Source of the DNA: Rutstroemia sp. NJR-2017a BVV2
Lineage: Eukaryota > Ascomycota > Leotiomycetes > Helotiales > Rutstroemiaceae
DNA length: 64,000 nucleotides
Reading direction: 5' to 3'
NCBI GenBank assembly: GCA_002946415.1
Contig: NJPS01000039.1
Span: 62,001-126,000, forward strand
Below the pieces are notes generated by a model. It was given only the letters and a program-made list of their open reading frames with translations, had not been told where the DNA came from and searched no databases. A program made the translations under genes and the position numbers. Positions 22,291 through 34,604 of this stretch are shown piece after piece. Position 1 is the stretch's first letter; each line of letters opens with the position of its first letter.

Positions 22291-23224
22291 ATGTTTATTG
22301 CAAGATCCGAATATGGTGAGTTGGTTCATGCTCCTCCGGTACCCTCATGTTCTTTGAGCATCCAGCTAACAATTCTCAGATCGTGGTATCAAGTATGTCC
22401 TGAAGCTCACTTCCAGATAGCCGGTGCTATACGGCGCAAACGATATAGCTCGATACTAATTCAATGTTAGCACCTTCTCCCCGGAAGGTCGTCTCTTCCA
22501 AGTCGAATATTCTCTAGAGGCAATCAAGCTTGGATCAACAGCAATAGGTGTTGCAACCGGTGGAGGGGTAGTTCTCGGCGTCGAAAAGCGTGTAACTTCA
22601 ACCCTCCTTGAAACCTCATCCGTTGAGAAGATTGTCGAAATCGATCGCCATATTGGATGTGCCATGTCTGGATTGCAAGCCGATGCACGATCGATGGTAG
22701 AGCATGCGCGAGTCGAGTCCCAAAACCACGCCTTCCATTACAACGAGCCATTGAGAGTGGAGAGTTGCACACAAGCCATCTGTGACTTGGCGTTAAGATT
22801 TGGTGAAGGTGCGGAAGGAGAGGAAAGCATCATGAGTAGACCATTCGGTGTGGCTCTTCTGATTGCTGGCTATGATGAGGATGGACCACAATTGTATCAC
22901 GCCGAGCCAAGTGGAACTTTCTACAGGTACGATGCCAAAGCAATTGGCTCAGGATCGGAGGGAGCCCAAGCTGAATTACAGAATGAATTCCACAAGGTAC
23001 ATATATTTTCATAAGAAGCATGAACCTCAGATCACTAATTCACAGCTTAGTCACTTACAATCGAGGAGGCTGAGACTTTGGTGTTAAAGACATTGAAGCA
23101 AGTTATGGAAGAGAAGCTGGACTCAAAGAATGTGCAACTGGCTAGTGTCACCAAGGAGAAAGGTTTCAGAATCTACACAGATGAGGAGATGGCAGCTGTT
23201 GTAGACCGTTTACCTGCAAACTAA
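22291..23224 (+). CDS. PUP2: 20S proteasome subunit alpha type-5
   Basis: Exons 22291-22315, 22380-22392, 22471-22996 and 23051-23224 give 245 aa, the usual alpha-5 length. The second exon is only 13 nt. It is required to read [21 protein letters not shown], the conserved N-terminal helix H0 signature of alpha subunits. Further family marks are the alpha-5 blocks STAIGV and [30 protein letters not shown], and [22 protein letters not shown]. The third join restores [12 protein letters not shown]. The protein is part of the outer ring of the core particle, has no protease activity of its own, and acts in cytosol and nucleus. Its divergent partner is GCP2. Confidence 0.97.
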
Positions 23225-24820
23225 GCAGATGCAATATAAAGAAGTCTTGATGATGGAGCACTGCATATGGGCGGGCGAACGAGAAAATACCAATAGCATG
23301 ATTGATGATCTAATGCATGACCACTTCTCACTGCTCCTCATTGTCTTTTAATGAGATTCGAGTTGTCGTTTGTTTGTTCTCTCATCATAACCACGCACTA
23401 TGAGAAACCGCTCTTCTGCTTGTTCCGTAAGCCTGTATCTCCTCCGCGTGAGAGATGGGTCCATTCCGACGGGTCAACTGAAGGAAGATAACAACCTCAA
23501 ATTTCCAAACACGCATTCAGCAGGAAACTCCACAATCCCCAGATCGAACTCCTCTTTCTAGCAAGCAATTAATCTCCAGCTTGTTTGAGCATCCCATCCT
23601 ATTGCCCTATCTCATCGTCACCCTCCAAATCCTCGAGTCACATAGCATGAATGCCAAACGACTGCCCAACCCGGAAACTTTCCAAACCAAAAAGTATCGG
23701 TTTCCACCAACCCCGCCTCTTCTAGGTCTCTTCCTACATACTTTTCCCTGACTTCGCTTCCCCTCCAATTTCGCTCTCTCTCTCCTTCCCTTTTCTCTCC
23801 TCTCCCACTTGACTTCACTACGAGAATCAAAATGTAAGCAACTAATCCAATCCCCTAGCTCGTTATCCGTTAAATACCTTCACCGGTCACAGAAAACAAC
23901 ACTCCACCATTTACTCAGTTAGTAGTGCTCATTCTGATCCAGTTCTATCACTCATACCCCCAACCCGATAATGAGGCTTTCTTTACCAGTGCAATATTCT
24001 CCCCTGCAGACACATCTTTATCTTTGTCTGTCTGCAGATATCTTGAATGCCCCGACGCCGTAGCATCCCTACTGCATAGACAACTTGTCACCTATATATA
24101 CACCATCTACGCTATCTCCATACATAGTTACCATTTCCTCCTCCCGCGCAAATTCAATGAAGAAAACTAGAAGCCCGCCTTCTTCCACACTCAACCGATC
24201 CCAATATTATTTACCCCGAACCCGACCTATCAACCATTCGAATGCGGAGATACATATAAAGATTCCCTTACCTCATCAATCCCCTCCCCCTCCGGCTTCC
24301 ACTCCCATTCCCACTCCCATTTCCACTCGCATCAACACAAAGCCCATCCCTACATTACATCGCCATAGACACCCAGCACCACCAATCCAACCACCATATA
24401 TAAAGCAACCACCTCAGCTCTGTCATAGGTTTGTCCTCTCACTACTAATAGCTGAACGACAGCACACAGAGACAGCTAGCTTCCCTCAGTCCGCTTTTGC
24501 TCAAAGTGAAGAATTTATAATCTACGCCATCATTTCCTTTTAATCCTCCTCCCCATTTCCTATTCCCTGTCCGCCTTATTCCCTCTTTCTACCAACCTTT
24601 CCCACCCAACCCAGCCCGAACCACCGCATCATCTCATCTCATCCATATCATCCATACCCTCTACACTTTAAGCTCTTCCATCCCATCCAGACCCCCTTCA
24701 GCACCCATGCTCCTACAGCACCCCATTCTCTCACCCCGCCATCCAAACACTCACTCACCCCCCTCTCCAGTCATAGTCATTCACTCCACCACTCACAACC
24801 CCCATCTCAGCCCCTCAGAC

Positions 24821-24898
24821 CCAGCAAACACACCAGCAAACACACCAGCAAACACACCAGCAAACACACCAGCAAACACACCAGCAAACACACCAGCA
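24821..24898 (+). repeat. 12-bp minisatellite, 6.5 copies
   Basis: The unit CCAGCAAACACA is repeated perfectly six times plus a half unit. In the frame open across it the unit codes for the tetrapeptide Pro-Ala-Asn-Thr. The surrounding frame is probably not a gene, so the repeat is listed as noncoding. Confidence 0.9.
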
Positions 24899-24945
24899 CG
24901 CACACACACATCAAGATAAAAGCAGATCCAGTATCCTCTTCATCC

Positions 24946-24973
24946 ATGTATGTATGTATGTATGTATGTATGT
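24946..24973 (+). repeat. ATGT tetranucleotide microsatellite
   Basis: Seven uninterrupted ATGT units occur just downstream of the 12-bp minisatellite. Confidence 0.9.
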
Positions 24974-25315
24974 ACTTCATATTGTATTAAATCTCGTTCA
25001 AGACCCTTCCATTTAATTATTTAATCTCTTCTTCCTAACCATTTCCCATTTCCCATTTCCCACCCACCACCTACTCATACCACCTACTCATACCACCACT
25101 CATCCCATCCCATGCCATCCAGCCTATCAGCCTACCCACCCAAGCATCCTCCCTTTCTATCTTTCCTTCCCATCCCATCCGATCCCATCTCTCCCAGCCA
25201 CCCAGCCCAGTCCATTTAGGTATATATGCATATCACCCACCAACCACCAATCCCATCCATCAGTATAGTATGTACAAACTTAAGAAGAATTTCACATATT
25301 TCTCTTTCTTCCCCG

Positions 25316-25338
25316 TCCATCCATCCATCCATCCATCA
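25316..25338 (+). repeat. CCAT tetranucleotide microsatellite
   Basis: Five to six CCAT units lie in the same pyrimidine-rich region. Scattered CCAT units also occur at 25100-25260. Confidence 0.85.
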
Positions 25339-25612
25339 CACTTCTCTTCCTCTACACAATCTATCCTTCTCCCATTTCAAAGAAACCACAAAGGAGAAGA
25401 AAAAGCCCAAGGACAAGCTCAGACAAACCAACCATATTCATCCCACTAAAAAACAACAGACATTTAAAAAGAAGAGACGACCAAGATATGCAATGCCATG
25501 CTCAAAACCATCTATATGATTATGTATGAAGTAAAAACAACGAAAAGAAACGAAACACATTGAATAATTTTTTTTCGACACCCATATCCCTATCCATACC
25601 CCCCAACTCCGC

Positions 25613-25655
25613 GCATTCGCATTCGCATTCGCATTCCCATTCCCAATCCCAATCC
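25613..25655 (+). repeat. GCATTC/CCATTC hexanucleotide repeat
   Basis: GCATTC is repeated about four times and passes into CCATTC and CCAATC variants just beyond the 3' end of the MOSC gene. Confidence 0.8.
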
Positions 25656-25704
25656 CATTCCCGTCCCAACCATCCATCCATTACTCCCAACCCACCACAC
25701 CCTC

Positions 25705-27202
25705 TCACTGCGGAATATAACAATGACTCCCCGTCTCCAGCACCGTAATCTCATCCCCAACCCTCAACGCACTCTCCTTCGCACATGGCACCAACTGCAT
25801 CCCCAAACACCCTGTATTCCTACCCGCGCCCTCGTCCACAGCTCGAAAGCTGCGGATCGTCCTATCGGGCTCCGAAGGGTGTCTCTCGCCCGTCACTTGG
25901 TCGACGTTGGGCATCTTGCAGCGGGCGGTGCGGCACGACACGTCGTATTCGTACCAGCCGATCTTGATGCGGCGCCAGGTGTCTTCCAGGTAGGCGTCGG
26001 GGCCGGTGACTAGGGGGTGGAGGTTAGCTTGTTGAGGGAGAGGAGAGGAGAGGGAAAAGGGAAAGGGGGCTTACTGATTAGGTTGGCGCGGAATCGCTCG
26101 GCGGAAAGACGAAGACGGGGTTGCCCTGGAACTTGAGGAATCTGTCTCTCGATATCGCGGACGCTGGCAAGGTTGATGAGATGTAACGGATACTGCATCT
26201 ATTAGTATAACTCCCAACAATGCATATGCTCAGAAGAAAACCTACAGCATCCTGAAATCCAGTCACAGGCTGATAACCCAACTGTTCCTTGGTCGGTGCA
26301 TTTCTATGAACTTCCCGCAGCTTAGAATTGTCGACTCTGAACAGACCCAACTTGTTGCTAATGCCAAGGTAATATCTAAGCTCTTCCGGGATCTCGATTT
26401 CCAAGTTCAATGCAGTAACCGTCTCCTTCCAGATGGTCATCTTCTCGTACGTGTAGCCTGCCTTCTCAATCTGAACTGGAGTTGGGTCGAACGGGATGCG
26501 GAATTGTTTTTCTGGAACCTTTCCTTTCAGAGCAGCGCCCCATTGAGCAACCTTTCCTTTCCAACCAGCTTCTTGGTAAGGAAAACTAAGGATAATGACA
26601 CCTCCGCTCTCCACATCCTCTACGTGTGCAGTATAGGTGTCTACGCTCTGATCTGGAACCCACATCTCAGTTCTGACCTTCGCCAACAGAGGGAATTGTC
26701 GTTGAGTGATGAATTGCCATTTATGTGCGGATTTCTTGTCATTGGGGTCGTTCTCGGCGACGGGGAAGGGGCTCGTAAGTTGTGCGAAGGTAAATTGACG
26801 ATCATATTCCATTCCGGCGGCGACCACAGTGCCTCTGTTCAATTCGACCCCCTTGCAGCTCTTGACCGGGTAGATCCACATACTCTTCAGACGCCACCAT
26901 TCTGCAGACGTTTCTTCAGTGCTCGGAGGGCGTCCCTCGGAGAATTTCTTGTCAAATTCATTTTTCAGATTGCTATCGATCTTCAAGCCGAGTTTTCTGC
27001 AGCCCTTGGGCTGTTCGGCGCGAAGGCGTGCTTCTTCGATTTCGTAAAGTATTAAAGCGATGATTGGGGGGATACATATGGCTAAGATGGTAAGTACATA
27101 GGTGGTCGTGGAAACGGCTGCAAGTTTCTCGAGCAATTGGCCTTTGTAGATCTCGAGATGCTCCTTTGCAAGCTCAAGGTATGGTTGGATGAGTGAAGAC
27201 AT
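25705..27202 (-). CDS. Membrane-anchored MOSC-domain protein (mARC/YcbX-like)
   Basis: Exons on the minus strand are 27202-26246, 26198-26075 and 26009-25705, giving 461 aa. The first join reads QDAMQYPLHLIN and the second RANLIITGPDAY, both as expected in the family. A single membrane segment lies near residues 32-54 (YVLTILAICIPPIIALILYEI), after a short N-terminal region. The MOSC N-terminal beta-barrel begins at WWRLKSMWIYPVKSCKGVEL (about 105-125). The catalytic C-terminal domain holds YEYDVSCRTARCKMPNVD, whose conserved Cys ligates molybdenum in mARC enzymes, then EPDRTIRSFR and the end LRVGDEITVLE. Relatives reduce N-hydroxylated compounds with molybdenum cofactor at mitochondrial or ER membranes. 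The internal ATG at 27202 is chosen because upstream codons are not family-like and the start context is better. Confidence 0.9.
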
Positions 27203-27914
27203 AGTCAACTCAATTGGGAGGAACAAGAAGCACAAGGTGTGCGATCTGGACGTCGATAGACTGCCAATTCGTATTATTCCGTTCCGTTTCGTGGTATGGT
27301 GGTAAGATTTGGTGTTTAAGAGAAAATGTACATGGAAGAAGTAGGCGTTTAAAGGAGCGTAAGAAGCAGAAGTGTAGAGCAACGACGATCAATGTAGCAG
27401 CAGGAGCTAGAAGCAGAAACGGTGAATCCTGGAGATGCAGAATACCGGGTACTGAGTCGAATTGTTTTTCCGTTTTTATTTCCTTCGAAAAGATTGAATG
27501 GAAGTTGGATCTTGAGGAAATTTCAGGAGAAGAAGGAAAGGAAAGGCTGTTGCTTTTTGGGAATTGATAGAGAGAGTCTGATCTGAGACTGTGGAGTTTT
27601 GAGTAGCTGTCGTACGTATGGGCCCTGGGGACGGATCTTTCTGCTAAGTTTAGCAGTGCTACGGAGTACTGGAGAGGCTAGAGGCTAGCGACTGGTGCAG
27701 GTGCAGTGTCAAGGTTTAGAGCAAATTAAGTCAATCAGCAGTTGAGATTCGATAAGTTAACAATTGGTTGTGTTGCTAGGGAATCCAGGGTCCAGCGTCT
27801 GGTCCGAGAACTTGGAACTTGGAAGATGTAACGATGTCTTGACTTTCCAGATTGAGAAAACGAGTCAATACGGCGGCTGGCGGCTTTGATAGATATACAT
27901 TAGATACAGATGTG

Positions 27915-27944
27915 TTGGTACAGGTTGGTACAGGTTGGTACAGG
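27915..27944 (+). repeat. 10-bp tandem repeat, 3 copies
   Basis: The unit TTGGTACAGG is repeated three times without change, upstream of the MOSC gene. Confidence 0.85.
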
Positions 27945-28216
27945 TAGTAGCGCCCGCCGGAGTGGAAAGGTGGCGGCCGTGGTTGCTTGAGGGGTGCTTC
28001 AGGGACCTTCTAGTGCCACCGCACCTGTACTTGTAAGTTGTAACAGTGAATGTGCTGGGTCTATCCTTCCTCCTGCTTTCTGCATACACAACTGCTGCCC
28101 GCCCAGATGTTCTATGCTCTTCCAAAGCTCTAAGCGGGCTGTTGTGAATACTGGCTAATGAGATTGGATCTACAAGAGAGGAGAAGAGGCGAGGAGAGGA
28201 GAGAGGGGGGAAGGTC

Positions 28217-28247
28217 AAAAGAGCCAAAAGAGCCAAAAGAGCCAAAA
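28217..28247 (+). repeat. 9-bp tandem repeat, 3.5 copies
   Basis: The unit AAAAGAGCC is repeated in a purine-rich tract. A frame on the other strand would read Phe-Gly-Ser repeats, but there is no reason to think it is translated. Confidence 0.85.
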
Positions 28248-30783
28248 GTCTTGGAAGGTGCCATAAACTGGATTCTACTTTCCTCTTCTGGAATAACGAA
28301 GTTCTTTGGCTGTAACGACAAATTACGAATGAGATTGCGGGTTACCAGGTATTATTGCAGCTATTACGAAGTAGTGGGTGAGTGGGTGAGGGGGTGAGCG
28401 GGTGAACAGAATTCGGAATTCTCTCCTGTCTTTCAACAGCATTGGCATCACCAGTCGTCTCTTGTCGAGCGCGTCCTCAACTGATGTGATGCATCTGCTT
28501 ACTTCGTACATCAACTCACTTCTTACCTTAGATTCGCCGCCGCAATTCAGGGTCCTCCAAGATCTGCTGCAAATAACCCTCCTTTTATCTGAACCACACT
28601 AAATCGGGCCCTTCTAGATGCAAATCCCTGCCGACCGCAGGAAAGTTGGTAGCACCAATGAACGCCCTCTGTCGTCTCTTGCACGAAGGTGCTTGCTCAT
28701 GCTTTTGCTTGGCAAGTAGGGCGCAGCGCATTAATTTCCCGACGAATCAGAACCCCTAGGCAGTGCAACAGCGGGTACATTGTCCTCTCCCGTCGGTAGC
28801 TTTTCAGCAAAGCAGGTGGACAGTGGACTTTACCAGAACAGTCGTGGCATAATCGACTTGTATCTTCATGAATTGAAACCGTTTTTCCTTACGAAGTGAA
28901 GGTACTTGCGGAGTACTTGTATGATATGCGCAAGAACCTGTCCCCATGTCCGTCCCTATGGCATGCTCACAGCATCAATCCTTACAGCACTCCCAAGAGA
29001 CGCAGGCCCAGGACCCCTGATTTTAAAGTTCTTTCTTTCCCACAGAATACCACATAATCTGCTCCATGCAAAAGATCTCGGACTCGTAATCGCTCGGTGC
29101 TCGGCGAATGTGGTTGAATGTCATTACGCCACCGGTGACCAACAAGCTTTGAAGGAGTGGATTGAGATGGTAGGATAGGAGATGAGCATAGGAAGATAGG
29201 AGTAAAATAATAGGAGTGAATGAACAACCGGTCAACGATTCTCAGCTACGCTTATGCCTCCCTACTACATTTCACCATAACCTTACCGTATCCTATACGC
29301 GTGTTCCTCCATACTCCATACTCCATCTCCCACATGCAAATACCATCATCCATATCTCGAAAGACTTCCTTCGGGACGGAACACGCGTATTTCAACCAGT
29401 CTTGGCGACGCGCGCTTTTACACTGCAAACTTACCGCGTTATACTAAAGTATATCTTTCCACCACTCCACCGGATTAAACCGTATTCGCGCGTACCTGCG
29501 TACTGTACGAAGTACGAAGTATGCTCATCCTCTCCTGCTCCTGCCCATCTTGCAGGTTGCAGGTTGCCCCACATGCCTCGATGTCCATGCAATTCCTTCA
29601 TACGGCGTCCATCGAATCCCATATCATTCTTTATCATGATAGAGCCCTAACCTAATCTCATACTTCGCACATAGCCTTATCCTTTCTTTTCCTTCGCACT
29701 TTGCAACCAAAATTCCATCCGGAGAATCGCAGAAACCAGCGAAACCCCCTCCTATTTAGTTCTTCTCGAATCTCAAGTCAACTCAATGCACCGAGAACCG
29801 GAGATTCAAATCTCCGTCTCCATCTCCATCTCCGTCTCCCGTCCTCCGTCTCCCGTCATACACGCATCCATCCATCCTTACTGTACTCCGTAGTAGCCTA
29901 TATCAATAATATCATCCCAACTCATCTCATCCCATCCCAGTCTAGTCTAGTCTAGTCCAATCCCCATCCCAAAACCGTTTCTATCAAAAACTTCTAGAAT
30001 CCTTCTTTATTTCGTCTCTATCACCCACATTCCTTCAGCATGTACATTTGCATAGCATCACCGTCAGCCTCCAACTCGGAGAATTAGAAGCCGTGCATAA
30101 ATATATGTACATTTATTTCTTCATTCACTCGGTAGCATGACTTCGTAGGTGAACTTTCTTTTCTTTTCTTTCTCTTCCCTTCCCATCCACCCAGAACCAA
30201 TCATTGTAGCACCATATCACGCAATACAGTCAATAAATATACAAGTGGGTAGAAAAGACAATTTGAGGATCTGCATTTCCGGCCCCGTTGGTGCTGGATT
30301 GTATCCGAATGAGTGAGTGAATGATGAGTGAATGAAAGCATCTATATATATCATCAACTTATAGAATATACATGCACTGCATTCATTTCATTTCATCAGA
30401 TACATCAGAACAGACCTAGCTAGACGTCCGATAGTTTCACAGACGGACATTCAATCTTAGTGGTATCATTCATTCATCCATTCATTGTCCAAACCAAACT
30501 GCACTCACGAAGCAACAAAACCAAAAACGTGGCGTATCTACCTACAGCCATGGTCATACAATCATTATTCCATTCCGAGTTGACTGAATCAATCCAAGCC
30601 CATCCATCCAACATAACGTGCCATAACACATCAACCATATGCCCAACCCCAAACAAGCAGCAGGTAGCCTAGCCTAGCCCAACCAGCGAGCCCTATGCAG
30701 CCATACGAACGCCTCTTCCCCAATTCAGTTCCCTTTATGTTCTCTCCTCCTCCCCTCTCCCAAACCCCCATTCATCCCATCCC

Positions 30784-33700
30784 TCAATTAAAATCCGCCG
30801 CCGTCAAACTCTGCACCACGGATGTTCCCTCACTAAACCTCGTCCTAAAGATCCGATTCGCATTCTGGAACATGCCATCCTTCAAACTGACCACAATAAA
30901 CTGACTCCCATGGAACCTCGTCTTGATCAGCCGTCCAATATTCTGCGTATGCGACAGATCAAGCGCGGCATCGACTTCATCCAGGATATAAATCGGCGCT
31001 GGATTGAACTGAAGCAAGGCCATGATGAGCGAGAGAGCGATAAGAGATCTGTTTGGTTTGGCATGTTAGTATAGTGATTAGACTGACGCTGCCGTTAGAG
31101 ATGAGAAGAAAGGGACAACGAACCTTTGTCCACCACTAAGTTCCGTTAAACTCTGCTTCCACACTTTGCCCAAGGAGACTTTGACTTCTAGACCATCGGC
31201 GATGGTTTTCCCTTCAGGAGGGTCCAATTTGGCAAAACTGCCTGGGAGTAATTCTGCAAAAATTTGACCGAAGTTCTTGTTGACTTTTTGCCAAGTCTCT
31301 TGCAGAGCTTTCTTCTTGTACTCATCGAGACTGCTGATCGTCTCCTCGATCTTCTTCTTGTCTTTGATGACCGTTTTCATCATGTTCTTGAGCGCTACTT
31401 CCTTCTTCTCAACACTGTCGATCATATTCATGACTTTGGGGTTGATTTTCTTTTTCATGCCTTGCGAACGCTCGGTAAGATTTCTCAATGTTGCCTTGCA
31501 CTCTGCGATATTTTGGCCCTTGAAGTCGTAAGGGGTACCTGATCGGCCAAAGTTATCTTTCTCATCCGCAATCCATTCGTGCTCCTTCTCCATGTGCGAG
31601 ACTGTCTGCACGGCAGCTTGCTGCTCTTTATGGAACTTCTCGATTTGATGACCAAGCTTCTGCATTTCTAAACTTTCCTCCGTGATACGGGCTGCTTTTG
31701 ACCGCGATGCTTGCTCTAGAGAATGTAACTCATCATCAAATCCTGTCAACTTGGCCCTCTCATCGTCAAGATGTGCTTGTGCGATATCGTGAGAATCCTG
31801 CGATCATGTCAGTGTTGCACAACTATGAATGTTGATATTACTAACCTTGACCTGAGCTTGTTGAGATACTAGCTCCGCAATCTCCTCTCCTTGAGCCTTC
31901 AGAGTCTGCTCAACCTCTTGTAATTGCTCTTGGGCATTAGCGAGATCGCCACCAACTTGCTCCGTGTCCATCTGTGCTCCTTGTAACTCTTTCTGCAACG
32001 CTTTCACAGCTGTTGAGTTCTTCGAAAGTGCTTTCCTCAAGGCATCGACGGAACTTTGCAACTCAACAAGCTTACCATCTTTGTTGTTGTCAAAATCTTT
32101 CATGTCCTTCTCGATTCGTTTGACGTCCTTGTTTGCTTCATCCTGTCGCTTCTTTGCCTCTATCAGATCTTGCTTGAGTTGGACAATGCTGGCTTTCATG
32201 TTCTCAACCTCCTGGATGATGGATGATGAGGAGTTGCTCCCAATTTGCTCTTCGGTAAGCTTAATCTCATGTGTTTTGAGATCGAGTTCCCGCTTAATTT
32301 GTCGGGCTTGGTCCATTCTCTTCTTTTCCCTTGCCACGGTGGCTCGAAGCTCTGCCAACTCAGATTCTTGTTCTCTCAGTGATTTGTTGAGCTCGTTAAG
32401 CTTCTGCAATGTGACAAGAACACCACTTGAATTGGGGGAGCTGCCTCCTGATAGGGTCCCCGAAGGATCGTATGAATCACCTTCCAATGTAATACTCTTC
32501 ATACGCACTGCTGGGTCGAAGGTCACACGCTTCGCAGTCGCAGCATCCGCACAAATAAGCGTATTTCCAAAAACATAATCCATAGCTGTTGAAACCTCAT
32601 CATCATAACCCACCAAAGACAGCGCGAGGTCAACTTTTCCTGGTGCGATCTTCTGGGCGGCTCCGATTTTCTCAGCTGATGCACGGAAAGCAGCAATCTT
32701 GTTCAGTGGGATGATAGTGACTCGTTTCCTGAGTTTACCATTTTGAAGCAGCTGTGTGCCAGTAACTTCCGTATCCACAACAACGTTGTACAGACGTCCA
32801 CCAGCACAGATCTCAAGGGCTGTTCCTGCAGCAGTGTGGTTCTTATCGATCGTGAAAAGCTGCGCAACAAGGCCTTTGACTTTGGATCGGTCGAAATTTG
32901 GAGTGGGATCTGCGTAGTTGAAATCGATGTTGGCTACTTTTCGCTTCAAAACATCAGCTTGCTCGCGAATTCGACGGATGTTCTCCTGCAGGGTAGATTC
33001 CTGCTTGTTCATGTCTTCTTCTCGGCCAGCTTCGAATCCCAGCTTCTGCAGCTCCTTTTCGAGCTTCTGTGCTTGGGAACGTAATCCCTCGAGCTCGTTC
33101 AACAGTCCAGCATTTTGCTCTTTGGCCTTCTTCGCCCGTGGCTCTTCTTCTTTGATCCGTTTCTCAAGATGTGTCATTTTCAGTTTGGCCTGCTCTTGCT
33201 CGGTTGATGCAGCACTCGAGCGATTACGAGCATCTTGAAGCTGTCCTTGGTAACCGCTCTCTTGGCCTTCTTTTGAGGCAACGCCGGTCTGGAGGGTCTG
33301 AAGAAGCTCCTCTTTCGTCTCTGCTTCTAGATTCTGCTTCTCCAGCTCCTCCTTGGCCTTATCATACTGAGATTGGATCTTCTCTAATACTTTCGTCTTC
33401 TGCTTTAGCATTGCCTCCAGCTCGGATACTGTCTTCTGAATTGTTGACTTCCGTTCCTTCTCTTCGGTCATACTCGATTTTTTGAGATCCATCACCGTCG
33501 ACAGGCGAACCAATTCATGTGAATATTTCTTAACCTCCTCTTCCAAGGCTTGGGTCTTACCACCCTTTTTGAGCTCTTTCTCACGTTGCGCTTTAACACG
33601 TTTTAGATCTTCCTCCAAGAATGATATCTCGCTTTTTAATCGTACTGCTGACTCTTCTAGATCCGTTGCCCGTTGTTTTTTCGCCTCCAGGTCACTCGCT

Positions 33701-34604
33701 GATTGCTTGACCTTTTCTTGATTCTTCAAATAGTCGTGCGCTACCACTACTCTCGTGAGTCTCTCGAGATCGTTTTGGGTCTGCTGAAAATCCAGAAAGG
33801 CCCTCTTCTCAGTTCGGAGCTTTTCCAATTTAGGTTCGATTTCTTCCTTGAGGAGTTCCGTTATCTCTTGCACTTTCATCTCTTTCTTTGCCATTGTTTT
33901 GAAAGCTTTATCTCTTCGATCCTCGAACATTCGTGTTCCTGCTGCCTCCTCGATCATAGCAAGAATTTCCACCGCTTTCATATTCAAAACTTTTGTAATT
34001 CGTCCTTGCATAATCAAGAAATTCGGGTTGTTGATATTGAGTTGAACTGACTGGAACAGGTTTTGCACAGTTTGCTGTTGGGCTCGGTGTCCATTGATAA
34101 GGTACTTGCTTGTCCCGCCGAGCACAATTTGTCGAGTAACACTGATCTGAGCATATTCCTCGAACCCGATGGGAGACTTCTTTTTGTCGCGGTTATCGAA
34201 AACAATAGTTACACTTGCTTTTGTGACTCCGGCCTGACCACGTTTGTAGATGAGGTCCTAACAAGATCAGCTCTGGGAATTCAAAATTCGGTGAGGGGTA
34301 ACTGCAAATACCTGAAGATTCTGAGCGCGGACCGTAGTCATATTCGTTATACCTAGGACAAAGCATATCGAATCCAAAATATTCGATTTTCCACTTCCGT
34401 TGAGACCAGTGATCGAGTTGAAACTCTCGTCCCTGCGATACCATGTTAGCATGGAGGGTAGGATGTCTCGGTTTCCATTGTTTACCATCCCGAAATCACA
34501 GTGCGCACAGCGTACGATTTGAAACCCTACAGCACAGTTAGAAAAGAATTTTACGCAAATTGGCCATCAATACATACATCTATAATGACCTCTACTACCC
34601 TCAT
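30784..34604 (-). CDS. SMC2: Condensin subunit SMC2
   Basis: Exons on the minus strand are 34604-34578, 34526-34486, 34432-34312, 34257-31846, 31797-31124 and 31048-30784. They give 1179 aa, the standard SMC2 length. The protein forms the core ATPase of condensin with SMC4 and compacts mitotic chromosomes. The N-terminus reads [20 protein letters not shown], with Walker [10 protein letters not shown] at residues 32-40 and the SMC2-type [19 protein letters not shown]. Coiled coil follows from about 170 to 505, the hinge around 515-680 ([17 protein letters not shown]), then the second coiled coil. The ABC signature LSGGQR spans the fifth splice, and Walker [14 protein letters not shown] lies in the last exon with the D-loop SHTQNIG. 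The first two exons, 27 and 41 nt, were placed by their match to the family N-terminus. Confidence 0.97.

Larger units (their letters stand above)
23225..25704. other. 2.5-kb pyrimidine-rich, G-poor intergenic region with tandem repeats
   Basis: The plus strand is dominated by C, T and A from about 23520 to 25720, between the convergent ends of PUP2 and the MOSC gene. Open frames here (for example 24085-24543, plus) follow from the lack of G and show no conserved domain. A CT-rich leader runs into CAAAATGTAAGC at about 23828-23839, where an ATG in good context is followed directly by TAA, or equally is broken by a GTAAGC donor. It could be a noncoding transcript or an unresolved spliced gene. 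Confidence 0.4.
27203..30783. other. 3.6-kb intergenic region: MOSC promoter side and SMC2 3' side
   Basis: No gene is supported. Two copies of the 9-mer TACGGAGTA lie at 27660-27668 and 29884-29892 (the latter inverted). From about 29220 to 30000 the plus strand is again pyrimidine-rich. Short open frames such as 28906-29178 (plus) and 29216-29650 (plus) have no recognisable features. No tRNA-like T-arm was found. Confidence 0.4.

Noticed and set aside
24085..24543. 152-codon plus-strand open frame
   Set aside because: It lies in a G-poor tract where stop codons are rare; the sequence is low complexity without conserved features.
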